6,290 bases of DNA, from contig JAFOIS010000175.1 of the NCBI GenBank assembly GCA_017420605.1, positions 1 to 6,290 on the forward strand, read 5' to 3'. A model generated the notes under the pieces. The model did no database searches. It saw nothing but the letters and a program-made list of their open reading frames with translations, and was not told the origin of the DNA. The translations under genes were made by a program, and so were the position numbers. Shown one piece after another: positions 1-5,952 of the stretch (positions within the stretch are counted from its first letter, which is position 1; every line of letters starts with the position of its first letter). This DNA is from Lachnospiraceae bacterium (lineage in GTDB: Bacteria > Bacillota > Clostridia > Lachnospirales > Lachnospiraceae).

Positions 1-147
1 CTGCCATACCTGAAAACGCCGCGCAAACGCAAGAGCGCGTTCCCAGGAAATACCGACCGTCTTCCCGTTCCAGGAAAGCAGGCAGTACCGGCAGCGGCAG
101 GCGCAGGGCGTGCAGAGATTCTGGATAAAAATCGATTTCGTGATCAT
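1..147 (-). CDS. Radical SAM protein, N-terminal part (runs off window)
   Basis: This reading frame is open from an ATG at 147 to the window edge, giving 49 codons. Residues 11-26 read LCTPCACRCRYCLLSW. C15-x3-C19-x2-C22, with an aromatic residue before the last cysteine, is the CxxxCxxC signature by which radical SAM enzymes bind a 4Fe-4S cluster and cleave S-adenosylmethionine. The preceding strand-like stretch (SIFIQNL) and the following polar, helix-forming segment fit the start of such a barrel. The substrate cannot be told from this fragment. It lies 19 nt after the alkD-like stop and has no clear Shine-Dalgarno, so translation may be coupled to the upstream gene. No other ATG or GTG start is visible in frame just upstream. 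Another frame is also open here but shows no family motif. The extra cysteines C12 and C17 are unusual and could add metal binding or simply be chance. Confidence 0.72.
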   Translation of the reverse strand, partial: MITKSIFIQNLCTPCACRCRYCLLSWNGKTVGISWERALAFARRFQVWQ

Positions 148-166
148 AAGCGGGTAAAATATAAGG

Positions 167-853
167 TTATCGGCGCCGAAGGCTCCGAAGATATGTCTTC
201 TGCTCCGGCGTGATCCGGTAACTTTCCACTGCTTTCTGGATCGTTTTGTTGTGCGTCCACGGATCCAGCCGGTTTTCCTGAAGATATGGCAGGATGCGGT
301 CATACTGCTTCGCGAGCGCCGTCGCGAAATACCACGCGGTCATCATGTTTACATAATATTCGTCCGACCGGATCTGTGACACCATGTCCGGATACTCCGG
401 CTCGAAATCCTCCTCCAGGAAATGCTCCATGAGCATGCCTGTGGCAAACCGGACCGTATAGGTCCTGTTCGAACGGATCCACACCCGGATGTGTTCCAGA
501 AGCTCCGGCCGGTGTTTTCGAAACACCTTCGGCGACATCTGGTCGCAGGTCGCCCAGTTGTCGACATACGGCAGAAAGCGTTCCACTTCGGAAATACATT
601 TCCCGAAATCCCTGATGCCGGAAATAATGAAGGCGTGCAGCTGGTTTTCGTCGAAATACCGGTGCGGAAGATCGTCAAGGAACACGCCGATATCTTCCCG
701 CTTCCCCAGATCTGCCGCCAGTTTCCGAAGCTGCGGCGTCCGGACGCCGATCATCGTCTCCGGACCGATATCCGGGATCAGTTTACTCTGGAAATCCCTG
801 TACTTACTATCCTGCAGCCCAAACAGTTCTTTCCTGATTTCTTCCGTCAGCAT
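167..853 (-). CDS. AlkD-family DNA alkylation repair glycosylase
   Basis: The protein has 228 residues, the usual size for AlkD-like enzymes, which are all-helical HEAT-repeat proteins that excise N3- and N7-alkylated purines from DNA. The central motif DNWATCD (98-104) is typical of the family. Spacing to the Bacillus cereus AlkD active site is preserved: W100 and D104 correspond to W109 and D113, R135 (TVRFATGML) to R148 and W174 (TAWYFATAL) to W187. The key aromatic, acidic and arginine residues therefore all appear present, and the enzyme should be active. The start is supported by GGAGGGG at 861-867, 7 nt upstream of the ATG. The gene follows kdpE by 45 nt without a clear terminator, so it may be read through from the potassium operon, but a functional link is not evident. 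It ends in an arginine-rich tail (RSLRRR). Confidence 0.9.
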   Translation of the reverse strand: MLTEEIRKELFGLQDSKYRDFQSKLIPDIGPETMIGVRTPQLRKLAADLGKREDIGVFLDDLPHRYFDENQLHAFIISGIRDFGKCISEVERFLPYVDNWATCDQMSPKVFRKHRPELLEHIRVWIRSNRTYTVRFATGMLMEHFLEEDFEPEYPDMVSQIRSDEYYVNMMTAWYFATALAKQYDRILPYLQENRLDPWTHNKTIQKAVESYRITPEQKTYLRSLRRR

Positions 854-859
854 AAAGCC

Positions 860-872
860 GCCCCTCCGGGGC
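860..872 (-). other. Short hairpin over the alkD-like ribosome binding site
   Basis: GCCCC-GGA-GGGGC is a perfect 5-bp stem with a 3-nt loop in the kdpE/alkD gap. Its loop and 3' arm contain the whole Shine-Dalgarno of the downstream gene, so in RNA it could partly hide the site. It is not followed by a run of T, so it is not a convincing terminator. A stem this short in GC-rich sequence may be chance. Confidence 0.3.
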
Positions 873-898
873 TGTTGAAAACATTCCTTAGCAGCAGT

Positions 899-1603
899 TT
901 ACTCATCGACCTTCAGCATGCGGTATCCGATGCCGATATGGGTCTGGATGTACTTCGGGGCATCCGGAGACGGCTCGATCTTCTTCCGGAGGGTCGTCAT
1001 GAAGACCCGGAGGGACGCGATGTCGCTGTCCCAGTTTCGTCCCCAGATGTTCTGCGTGATATAGGTGTGCGTCAGGACTTTCCCGGTGTTTCTGGCCAGA
1101 AGACAGAGCAGTTTATACTCCATGGACGTCAGTTTCAGTTCTTCCCCGGCAAGATACGCGACGCCGGCGGAATAGTCGATCATAAGTTTTCCGTTCGTAT
1201 AGACGGAACGGTCCGCATTTCTGTCGCTGTTCATGAGCGCAAGACGCCGTATCGTGACGCGCAGACGCGCAAGAAGCTCTTCCACGGAAAACGGTTTGGT
1301 CAGATAATCATCCGCGCCCGCGTCGAGCGCTTCGATCTTGTCGGCATCGTCGCTTCTTGCGCTGATCACGATGACCGGCATATTCGACCAGCTCCGGACC
1401 TTCCGGATCACGTCGATGCCGTCCATGTCCGGCAGCCCGAGATCAAGGAACAGGACGTCCGGATTATGGGAAGACGCCATCATGACCGCTTCGGCCCCGT
1501 TTTTCGCAGTCAGATACTTATAATCATGTGTCTTCAGCGTCGTGACGATCAGATTGCGGACGGGCGCGTCGTCCTCGACTACCAGCACAACGGGGTTATT
1601 CAT
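899..1603 (-). CDS. kdpE: KdpE-like response regulator (OmpR/PhoB family)
   Basis: This 234-residue protein has a receiver domain (about 4-120) and an OmpR-type winged-helix DNA-binding domain (about 135-231). The acidic pocket E10-D11-D12, phosphoacceptor D54 (FLDLGLPDMDG), S81 and K103 (LTKPF) are all present, so it should be phosphorylated normally. The C-terminal half has the expected LTSMEYKLLCLLARN helix, the recognition-helix region around SLRVFMTTLRKKIE and the closing wing THIGIGYRML. The start codon overlaps the end of the kdpD frame by 8 nt (ATGAATAA), a standard arrangement for coupled translation. GAGGT motifs lie a few bases upstream, inside kdpD. Its partner is surely the overlapping kinase. 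With ktrB and ktrA in the same cluster and no kdpFABC in the window, the likely target is the ktr promoter near 5860-5924. That target is inferred. Confidence 0.93.
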   Translation of the reverse strand: MNNPVVLVVEDDAPVRNLIVTTLKTHDYKYLTAKNGAEAVMMASSHNPDVLFLDLGLPDMDGIDVIRKVRSWSNMPVIVISARSDDADKIEALDAGADDYLTKPFSVEELLARLRVTIRRLALMNSDRNADRSVYTNGKLMIDYSAGVAYLAGEELKLTSMEYKLLCLLARNTGKVLTHTYITQNIWGRNWDSDIASLRVFMTTLRKKIEPSPDAPKYIQTHIGIGYRMLKVDE

Positions 1604-3569
1604 AGACCTCTACCTCTTTCATCGGCAGGTAAACAGTAAAGCAGCAGCCGGACGGCGCATTGTCCGTAAGGGTGATCCTTCCGTGATGGGATTCCACGAT
1701 GGCCTTGCACAGCGCAAGCCCGAGTCCCAGGCTTCTGCGCCCGTCTGCCACCTTGCTCTGGCCGGTGTAGAACATTTCGAAAACATGCGGCTTCACGTCG
1801 TCGGGGATCCCCGGCCCGTTGTCGCGGACCGCGACGACGGCTTCCTTCCCGGCCTGCCTGCTTTCGATGCGGATCTCCGAACCGGGCGGCGTGTTCTTCA
1901 CGGCATTGTTGATCAGATTGATGAGCACCTGCATGATGAGCCTCGCGTCCATATCGACAAGCAGGATATCGTCCGTTTCCTGCACGATAATGGAATGCTG
2001 CGACGCGTTCCGGTCGATGTGCCGGAGCGCCTCCTCAACGACGTCGCTCATGATCTCCGACGAAAGATGCAGTTCCATCTGCCCGTTCTCGATACGGGAA
2101 ATGGAAAGCAGGTTTTCCACCAGGTCGATCAGCCATTCGGCGTCGTCGTAGATATCGGAAAAGACCTGTCTCCGGGTCTCATCGTCCAGCTGCCCGTAAT
2201 GCGACAGCAGATTGCTGGCATTTCCGGAGATCGACGTAAGGGGCGTGCGGATATCGTGCGAAATGGACCGGAGCAGGTTCGAGCGCAGCTGCTCGTTGCG
2301 CACCATAAGAGCCGCCCTCTCCTTCTCTTCCGCGTTGCGCAGGTTCTCCAGCGCGAGGGCGCATTCTCCGAGGATGGACGTCACGATGCTGTTCTCATAG
2401 GGCTCCGGCGGGATCCGGTTCAGACGGATGACGACGACACCGCTGCAGTAGCCGTTGAGCAGGATCGGATGATACTGCGCCTGCGCCGCCTCGTACCGGT
2501 CCATGCGGAAGCCGGCCGACCGCTGACTGTCGAAAACCCAGCCGGCGATCTCCCGCTCATTCGGGTCCGCCGCACCGGTAAGATCCGAGGACAGGGCGCG
2601 GTATTCCATACCGTCCCCCGGCCTCCCGTTTTCTCCTCTTGGATAGATCACCACGTCGTGCCCGAGGAGCGTGATGATCTGGCGGGCCGTCGTCCGGATC
2701 ACTTCGGCCGGACTGTCCGCCTTCTGCAGAAGCTGGTTCGTATCCAGAAGGACTTTTGTCCGGAATGCCTCGCGTGCCGACTCTCTGGCGTTTCGCTTCA
2801 TCCGGTTGGCCAGCGTCCCCGTGATGAGGGAAGACGCCAGCATGATGGCGAACGTCACCGCGTACTCCGTCTCGTAGGTATGAAAACTGTACCGCGGGTC
2901 GATAAAGAACCAGTTGAAAAGCAGGACGCTGATAAGCGAGCCTGCCACGCCGTACAGCGGGCTTACCGTGACCGCGGAAATGACGAGAACACAGAGAATG
3001 AAAACCGTGATGATATTCGCTTCCGAAAAGCCGAAGCGCGTGAAGACGAGCCCGATCCCCGTAGCCGCCGCAAGGAACAGAAGGGTGTATACGGCATCCT
3101 TCAGCGTCGGCCGCATCCGTCCTGCCATGCCGGAACTGTCTTTCTGCTGTTTAAGGTCCACGGCGGAATCCGGGATGATATATACGTCCACGTCGGGCGC
3201 GCTGAGGATGATCTGCTCCGTGAGCGGCGGCCCGCTCCAGAAATGACGGCGTTTTATGGCGCTTCTTCCCAGAACGATCTTCGTCGTGCCGGAAATGTGC
3301 GCATACTCCGCGATCTGCGCGGGAACGTCGTCGCCGACGATCGTCGTGACCGACGCGCCGTTTCTCTCAGCAAACCGGACGTTGTTCGCAAGCCGCGTCC
3401 GGTCTTCTTCGGAAAGCGTATCGAAGCTTGTCGGTTTGACGTAGATCGCCGTCAGGTGCGCATGAAAGGCATCCGCCATCCTGGCTGCCGCCGCGACGAC
3501 TTTCGGATTGGATGGAGACGGCGAGACACAGACCAGGATGTGTTCGCCTGTTTCGGAACGCCCGCCCAT
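1596..3569 (-). CDS. kdpD: KdpD-like sensor histidine kinase lacking the N-terminal KdpD domain
   Basis: The protein has 657 residues against roughly 890 in Escherichia coli KdpD. Visible in order are a universal stress protein-like domain (about 9-133), four membrane segments (about 158-178, 185-201, 205-224 and 236-255; DUF4118 type), an arginine-rich stretch just inside the last segment (255-270), a GAF-like region (about 275-405), the dimerisation and phosphoacceptor helix with H438 in SISHDIRTPL, and an ATPase domain with N-box NLINNAV (551-557), DNGPGIP (583-589) and GLGLAL (615-620). All catalytic kinase motifs are intact. What is missing is the roughly 220-residue N-terminal KdpD domain with its Walker motifs. 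The strong AAGGAGGG at 3576-3583, 6 nt before the ATG, argues that the short form is genuine. The USP domain contains S16-P-S18, then 20 residues, then LTAIY (39-43), close to the S-x-S-x20-FTAxY motif reported for c-di-AMP binding in S. aureus KdpD. It overlaps kdpE by 8 nt. Confidence 0.93.
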   Translation of the reverse strand: MGGRSETGEHILVCVSPSPSNPKVVAAAARMADAFHAHLTAIYVKPTSFDTLSEEDRTRLANNVRFAERNGASVTTIVGDDVPAQIAEYAHISGTTKIVLGRSAIKRRHFWSGPPLTEQIILSAPDVDVYIIPDSAVDLKQQKDSSGMAGRMRPTLKDAVYTLLFLAAATGIGLVFTRFGFSEANIITVFILCVLVISAVTVSPLYGVAGSLISVLLFNWFFIDPRYSFHTYETEYAVTFAIMLASSLITGTLANRMKRNARESAREAFRTKVLLDTNQLLQKADSPAEVIRTTARQIITLLGHDVVIYPRGENGRPGDGMEYRALSSDLTGAADPNEREIAGWVFDSQRSAGFRMDRYEAAQAQYHPILLNGYCSGVVVIRLNRIPPEPYENSIVTSILGECALALENLRNAEEKERAALMVRNEQLRSNLLRSISHDIRTPLTSISGNASNLLSHYGQLDDETRRQVFSDIYDDAEWLIDLVENLLSISRIENGQMELHLSSEIMSDVVEEALRHIDRNASQHSIIVQETDDILLVDMDARLIMQVLINLINNAVKNTPPGSEIRIESRQAGKEAVVAVRDNGPGIPDDVKPHVFEMFYTGQSKVADGRRSLGLGLALCKAIVESHHGRITLTDNAPSGCCFTVYLPMKEVEVYE

Positions 3570-3606
3570 GTCATACCCTCCTTATCTGTGAGACCTTTTA
3601 TGACAT
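3568..3606 (-). repeat. 8-bp inverted repeat bracketing the kdpD ribosome binding site
   Basis: The perfect arms ATGTCATA (3568-3575 on the plus strand) and TATGACAT (3599-3606) are separated by 23 bp, so their centres are about 31 bp, or three helical turns, apart. The kdpD-proximal arm includes the first two bases of the kdpD start codon. The distal arm overlaps the end of the putative -10 element. In RNA read from upstream, the arms could pair and leave the Shine-Dalgarno in the loop while tying up the start codon. As DNA it could be an operator. The arms are short, so chance cannot be excluded. Confidence 0.4.
3576..3583 (-). promoter_or_regulatory. kdpD ribosome binding site overlapping the upstream stop codon
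   Basis: The minus strand reads TAAGGAGGG followed 6 nt later by ATG. The TAA is the stop of the small membrane protein gene, so ribosomes ending that gene are placed on the kdpD site. This decides the kdpD start and shows that the kinase really begins at its USP domain. Confidence 0.8.
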
Positions 3607-3812
3607 AATACCATAAAAAACTTCGCAAGTGCCGACGATATGTTCCGGCAGCACGCATTTGTCCCGTGCTCCCGGCCGGCAGCGCCTCTCAGCGGCGGAT
3701 AGCCGTACATATCCTCCCTCGTCTCATCCAGAAAACGGGTCAGCCGGTCGACCGAAAAATAGCCGGAGATGAACACAAAGATCAGGATCAGGCCGATAAT
3801 AATACATTCCAT
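3582..3812 (-). CDS. Small single-pass membrane protein of unknown function
   Basis: This is a 76-residue protein that I do not recognise with confidence. Residues 3-19 (CIIIGLILIFVFISGYF) form one hydrophobic segment at the very N-terminus. A charged stretch (VDRLTRFLDETRED, 21-34), probably helical and cytoplasmic, follows. The basic C-terminal tail has a CC pair at 54-55 and a short hydrophobic patch at 61-69. It is very likely a real gene: GAAGGAGG lies 7 nt before the ATG, it starts 27 nt after ktrA stops, and its own stop overlaps the kdpD ribosome binding site. A short membrane protein between a K+ transporter and KdpD recalls KdpF, but KdpF is only about 29 residues and no sequence match is claimed. 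It may be an accessory subunit of KtrB or a link to the kinase. The C-terminal half is less protein-like and coincides with possible regulatory DNA. Confidence 0.7.
   Translation of the reverse strand: MECIIIGLILIFVFISGYFSVDRLTRFLDETREDMYGYPPLRGAAGREHGTNACCRNISSALAKFFMVLCHKRSHR
3605..3613 (-). promoter_or_regulatory. Possible extended -10 promoter for kdpDE
   Basis: The minus strand reads TGGTATTAT, which fits the extended -10 pattern TGnTATAAT with one mismatch. It is preceded by an AT-rich stretch containing six T (3615-3620). No good -35 lies 16-18 bp upstream, which extended -10 promoters can tolerate. Transcription would start near 3598, about 30 nt before the kdpD ATG. It lies inside the 3' end of the small membrane protein gene and would allow separate expression of the two-component system. 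Confidence 0.4.
3629..3654 (-). other. Imperfect hairpin inside the small membrane protein gene
   Basis: GTGCTGCCG and CGTCGGCAC can pair over nine positions with one mismatch and one G-T wobble around an 8-nt loop. A run of six T follows 8 nt later (3620-3615). That spacing is too long for a canonical terminator, so an attenuator role is only a possibility. It lies directly upstream of the putative kdpDE promoter. Confidence 0.25.
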
Positions 3813-3839
3813 CAGGATCCCTCCTTCCGCTCCTCTGTA

Positions 3840-4487
3840 TCACATACGGAAGCATTTCCGGATCGCTTTCCGCTCTCCCAGAACGAGCATCGTCATTCCT
3901 TCCTTCAGAACGTTCTCCGGTGTTACCGTAAGATCCACGACGCCGTTCTCCTTGACCGCGAGGATGTTGATCTCGTATCTCTTCCGGATGTCGATCTGGC
4001 CGACGCGCTTTCCGGCCCACTCCGCGGGAACGGCCACCTCAAAGATCGCATGGACGTCGTCCAGCTTGATATAGTCCAGAACGTGGTCGGACCCGTACCG
4101 GATCGCGGCCCATTCCGCGATCTGCTCCTCGGGATTGATGACCTCGTCCGCCCCGTTGCGCAGAAGGAACTTCGCCTGTACGTCCCGGTCCGCCCGGGAA
4201 ATGACGAGCTTTCCGCCCAGTTCCTTAAGAAGGGACGTCGTTTCCAGGGAGCTCTGTAAATCCCCGCCGATCGTGACGATGCAGACGTCATAGCTTCCGA
4301 TCCCGAGCGACCTAAGAAACGCCTCGCTCGTGCTGTCGCCGATCTGCGCCCCTGTCACATACGGCAGCACGCTGTTGATGCGCTCTTCGTCCCTGTCCAC
4401 CGCCATGACCTGGTGTCCCAGCTCATGGAAGTGCTTTGCAAGAAGCGATCCGAAACGGTTTGTGCCGATGAGTAATATCGATTTCAT
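3840..4487 (-). CDS. ktrA: KtrA/TrkA-type RCK potassium uptake regulatory subunit
   Basis: This 215-residue protein is the size of the single-RCK KtrA/KtrC cytoplasmic subunits, which form an octameric ring under KtrB and gate it by binding nucleotides. The RCK_N domain (about 2-120) is a Rossmann fold with GTNRFG (8-13), the ribose-contacting acid at the end of strand 2 (VMAVDRD, D31), IGDST (49-53) and INPEEQIAEWAA (117-128). The RCK_C domain (about 135-215) includes EWAGKRVGQIDIRKRYEINI and ends in VLGERKAIRKCF. RCK_C domains of S. aureus KtrA bind c-di-AMP, so the same may hold here. One oddity is that the usual GxGxxG loop has asparagine at the second glycine (N10). The start is clear, with TAAGGAGT 5 nt upstream of the ATG and only 13 nt after the ktrB stop, so the two subunits are co-translated. 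Confidence 0.93.
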   Translation of the reverse strand: MKSILLIGTNRFGSLLAKHFHELGHQVMAVDRDEERINSVLPYVTGAQIGDSTSEAFLRSLGIGSYDVCIVTIGGDLQSSLETTSLLKELGGKLVISRADRDVQAKFLLRNGADEVINPEEQIAEWAAIRYGSDHVLDYIKLDDVHAIFEVAVPAEWAGKRVGQIDIRKRYEINILAVKENGVVDLTVTPENVLKEGMTMLVLGERKAIRKCFRM

Positions 4488-4500
4488 GGTTTACTCCTTA

Positions 4501-5829
4501 TCATCCTACGTTGATCTTGCCGACCGGCAGCCTCGCCGTTTCCGTTTCGCTGCCGACGGCGGCAAAGAGAAGCGTCAGTGCCCCGACTCTTCCGAAAAAC
4601 ATCAGTACCATTAGAACTATGCGGGAAAGGATCCCCAGCGCCGGTGTGATGCCGAGCGTAAGCCCGACGGTCCCGATCGCGGACGCCGTTTCAAAGACGC
4701 ACGTCTCAAACGGCAGGCCTTCGGCCGCGCTGATGAGGAACGCGCCGGTCATCATGAGAAAGAGATACAGGATCAGCAGCGTCGACGCGCTCTTTACGGT
4801 ATCCTCGTCGATCCGCCGTCCGAAAAGACGCGGGCTCTTCCTGCGGCGGACGACCGCCGTCACATTCGCAAACAGCACGGCGGCGGTCGTCATCTTCAGG
4901 CCGCCGGCGGTCGAGCCGGGGGCGCCGCCGATCAGCATGAGCACGACCGTCATCGCCCGGCCGACGCTGGTGAAGCGCGCCATATCCACCGTATTGAACC
5001 CCGCGGTCCTGGGCGTCACCGCGGAAAACAGGGAGACCGCGATCCGCTCCTTCAGTGGAAGGTCCGCAAAATCATGAAAGAAGATCACTGCCGGTATGAG
5101 GACCAGGAGTGCTGCAGCAGCGAAAATGACCTTGCTCTGCATCCGGTATCTTTCGAAATGGAACCGGTGCCTCGCCATATCATCCCAGGTCAGGAACCCG
5201 ATCCCGCCGATCAGGATGAGAAGGCAGACCGGGATCACCACGCCGAAGCTTCCGCCGAAGTATGTAAGGGAAGAGAACGCGCCGGTCCTGCTTCCCATCA
5301 CGTCAAATCCCGCGTTGCAGAACGCGGAGACCGCGTGGAATACGGCCATCCATATCCCCGCGCTCCCGAAGGCGGAACAGAACGACGGCAGAAGGATAAG
5401 CGCGCCGGCAAGCTCCGTGAGGAACGTCACCCGGCAGATAAAGCCCGTCAGCTTCACGATACCGCCCATCTCATGCGCGGAAAGGCTTTCCTGCAGCATG
5501 CTGCGGCCGAGCAGCGAGATCCTTCTGCCGGAAGCCGTCACCGCCATGGCGGTAACGGTAACGATCCCGAGGCCTCCGATCTGGATCAGGAGGAGGATCA
5601 CTGCCTGCCCGAACATCGACCAGTACGTCGCCGTATCCCGGACGACGAGTCCGGTCACGCAGACCGCCGAGACCGCGGTAAACAGGGCGTCCTCCACCGG
5701 CGTCCACTGCCCTGCCGCCGACGAGGCGGGCAGGGTAAGGAGCGCCGCTCCCATCAGGATGACCGCAAGGAATCCCGCTATGATGATCTGGAAAGACGAC
5801 CATTGTTTTCCCAGAAAACGTCCGCTCAT
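4501..5829 (-). CDS. ktrB: KtrB/TrkH-type potassium transporter membrane subunit
   Basis: This 442-residue protein fits KtrB, the K+-translocating dimer with four M1-P-M2 repeats. The four pore loops and their selectivity-filter glycines are visible: VCVTGL (G60), FCNAGF (G174), TPRTAGFNT (G277) and IGTVGLTLG (G389). The glycine-rich intramembrane gating loop GGAPGSTAGGLK (301-312) in the third repeat is also present. It ends in GKINVG, as KtrB proteins commonly do. The length and the adjacent single-RCK partner favour KtrB over the longer TrkH. It is the first gene of the potassium cluster. AAGGAGGT at 5835-5842 lies 5 nt before the ATG, the best ribosome binding site in the window. A short leader of about 24 nt from the predicted start of transcription leaves no room for a c-di-AMP riboswitch, so control is probably by the upstream repeats and by the KtrA ring. 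Confidence 0.95.
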   Translation of the reverse strand: MSGRFLGKQWSSFQIIIAGFLAVILMGAALLTLPASSAAGQWTPVEDALFTAVSAVCVTGLVVRDTATYWSMFGQAVILLLIQIGGLGIVTVTAMAVTASGRRISLLGRSMLQESLSAHEMGGIVKLTGFICRVTFLTELAGALILLPSFCSAFGSAGIWMAVFHAVSAFCNAGFDVMGSRTGAFSSLTYFGGSFGVVIPVCLLILIGGIGFLTWDDMARHRFHFERYRMQSKVIFAAAALLVLIPAVIFFHDFADLPLKERIAVSLFSAVTPRTAGFNTVDMARFTSVGRAMTVVLMLIGGAPGSTAGGLKMTTAAVLFANVTAVVRRRKSPRLFGRRIDEDTVKSASTLLILYLFLMMTGAFLISAAEGLPFETCVFETASAIGTVGLTLGITPALGILSRIVLMVLMFFGRVGALTLLFAAVGSETETARLPVGKINVG

Positions 5830-5859
5830 GGCAAACCTCCTTCTTCATGATCCTGCTTC

Positions 5860-5865
5860 ATTGTA
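5860..5865 (-). promoter_or_regulatory. Likely -10 element of the ktrB operon promoter
   Basis: TACAAT on the minus strand differs from TATAAT at one position and lies about 30 nt before the ktrB ATG. The hexamer 17 bp further upstream (ACACCG) is not a -35 and is part of a direct repeat. That is the pattern of a promoter needing an activator of the PhoB/KdpE type at the -35 region. Predicted transcription start is near 5853. Confidence 0.55.
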
Positions 5866-5881
5866 GAACAGGCCTCACAAA

Positions 5882-5924
5882 GACGGTGTTAAGGCTGTTT
5901 CGGAGGGTATTAAGACGGCATTAA
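5882..5924 (-). promoter_or_regulatory. Three 11-bp direct repeats, candidate response-regulator boxes
   Basis: On the minus strand the units are TTAATGCCGTC (5924-5914), TTAATACCCTC (5913-5903) and TTAACACCGTC (5892-5882), consensus TTAAYRCCSTC, each pair matching at 9 of 11 positions. The first two abut and the third begins 21 bp after the second, so all sit on roughly the same DNA face. OmpR/PhoB-family regulators bind as head-to-tail dimers to direct repeats about 11 bp apart. The proximal unit overlaps the -35 position of the ktrB promoter. The obvious candidate binder is the KdpE-like protein encoded in the same cluster, which is inferred. Confidence 0.55.
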
Positions 5925-5952
5925 AATACCGGACTGCCAAAGCAGTCCGGTA
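5921..5952 (-). terminator. Intrinsic terminator of the DUF6440-like gene
   Basis: A perfect 11-bp stem (TACCGGACTGC / GCAGTCCGGTA, 5927-5937 and 5942-5952) closes a 4-nt loop. On the minus strand it is followed by TTTTAA. It lies 46 nt after the stop of the 66-residue gene and separates that gene from the ktr operon. The T run overlaps the most distal direct-repeat box. Confidence 0.8.

Noticed and set aside
1..166. Second open minus-strand frame (ILPAYDHEIDFYPE...) overlapping the radical SAM start
   Set aside because: It is open across the fragment but has no start with a ribosome binding site and no family motif, whereas the other frame carries a precise CxxxCxxC signature.
854..898. Intrinsic terminator between kdpE and the AlkD-like gene
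   Set aside because: The only hairpin (860-872) has a 5-bp stem with no following T run and covers the next gene's ribosome binding site, so it does not look like a terminator.
422..1639. 405-codon open frame on the plus strand
   Set aside because: It spans antisense to two well-supported genes (the AlkD-like enzyme and kdpE) and shows low-complexity composition and no plausible domain.
1542..3608. 688-codon open frame on the plus strand
   Set aside because: It is antisense to kdpD, whose domains and motifs are unmistakable. The translation is rich in R, D, H and G with no family motifs. Long antisense frames are expected in GC-rich genes with biased third positions.
5074..5866. Two overlapping plus-strand frames of about 257 codons
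   Set aside because: Both are antisense to ktrB. They mirror its hydrophobic codons as charged or S/P/T-rich sequence, with no credible domain.
5830..5920. c-di-AMP (ydaO-type) riboswitch in the ktrB leader
   Set aside because: Such riboswitches are common upstream of Ktr genes, but the leader after the predicted -10 is only about 24 nt, and the whole stretch lacks the room and the paired stems of that class.
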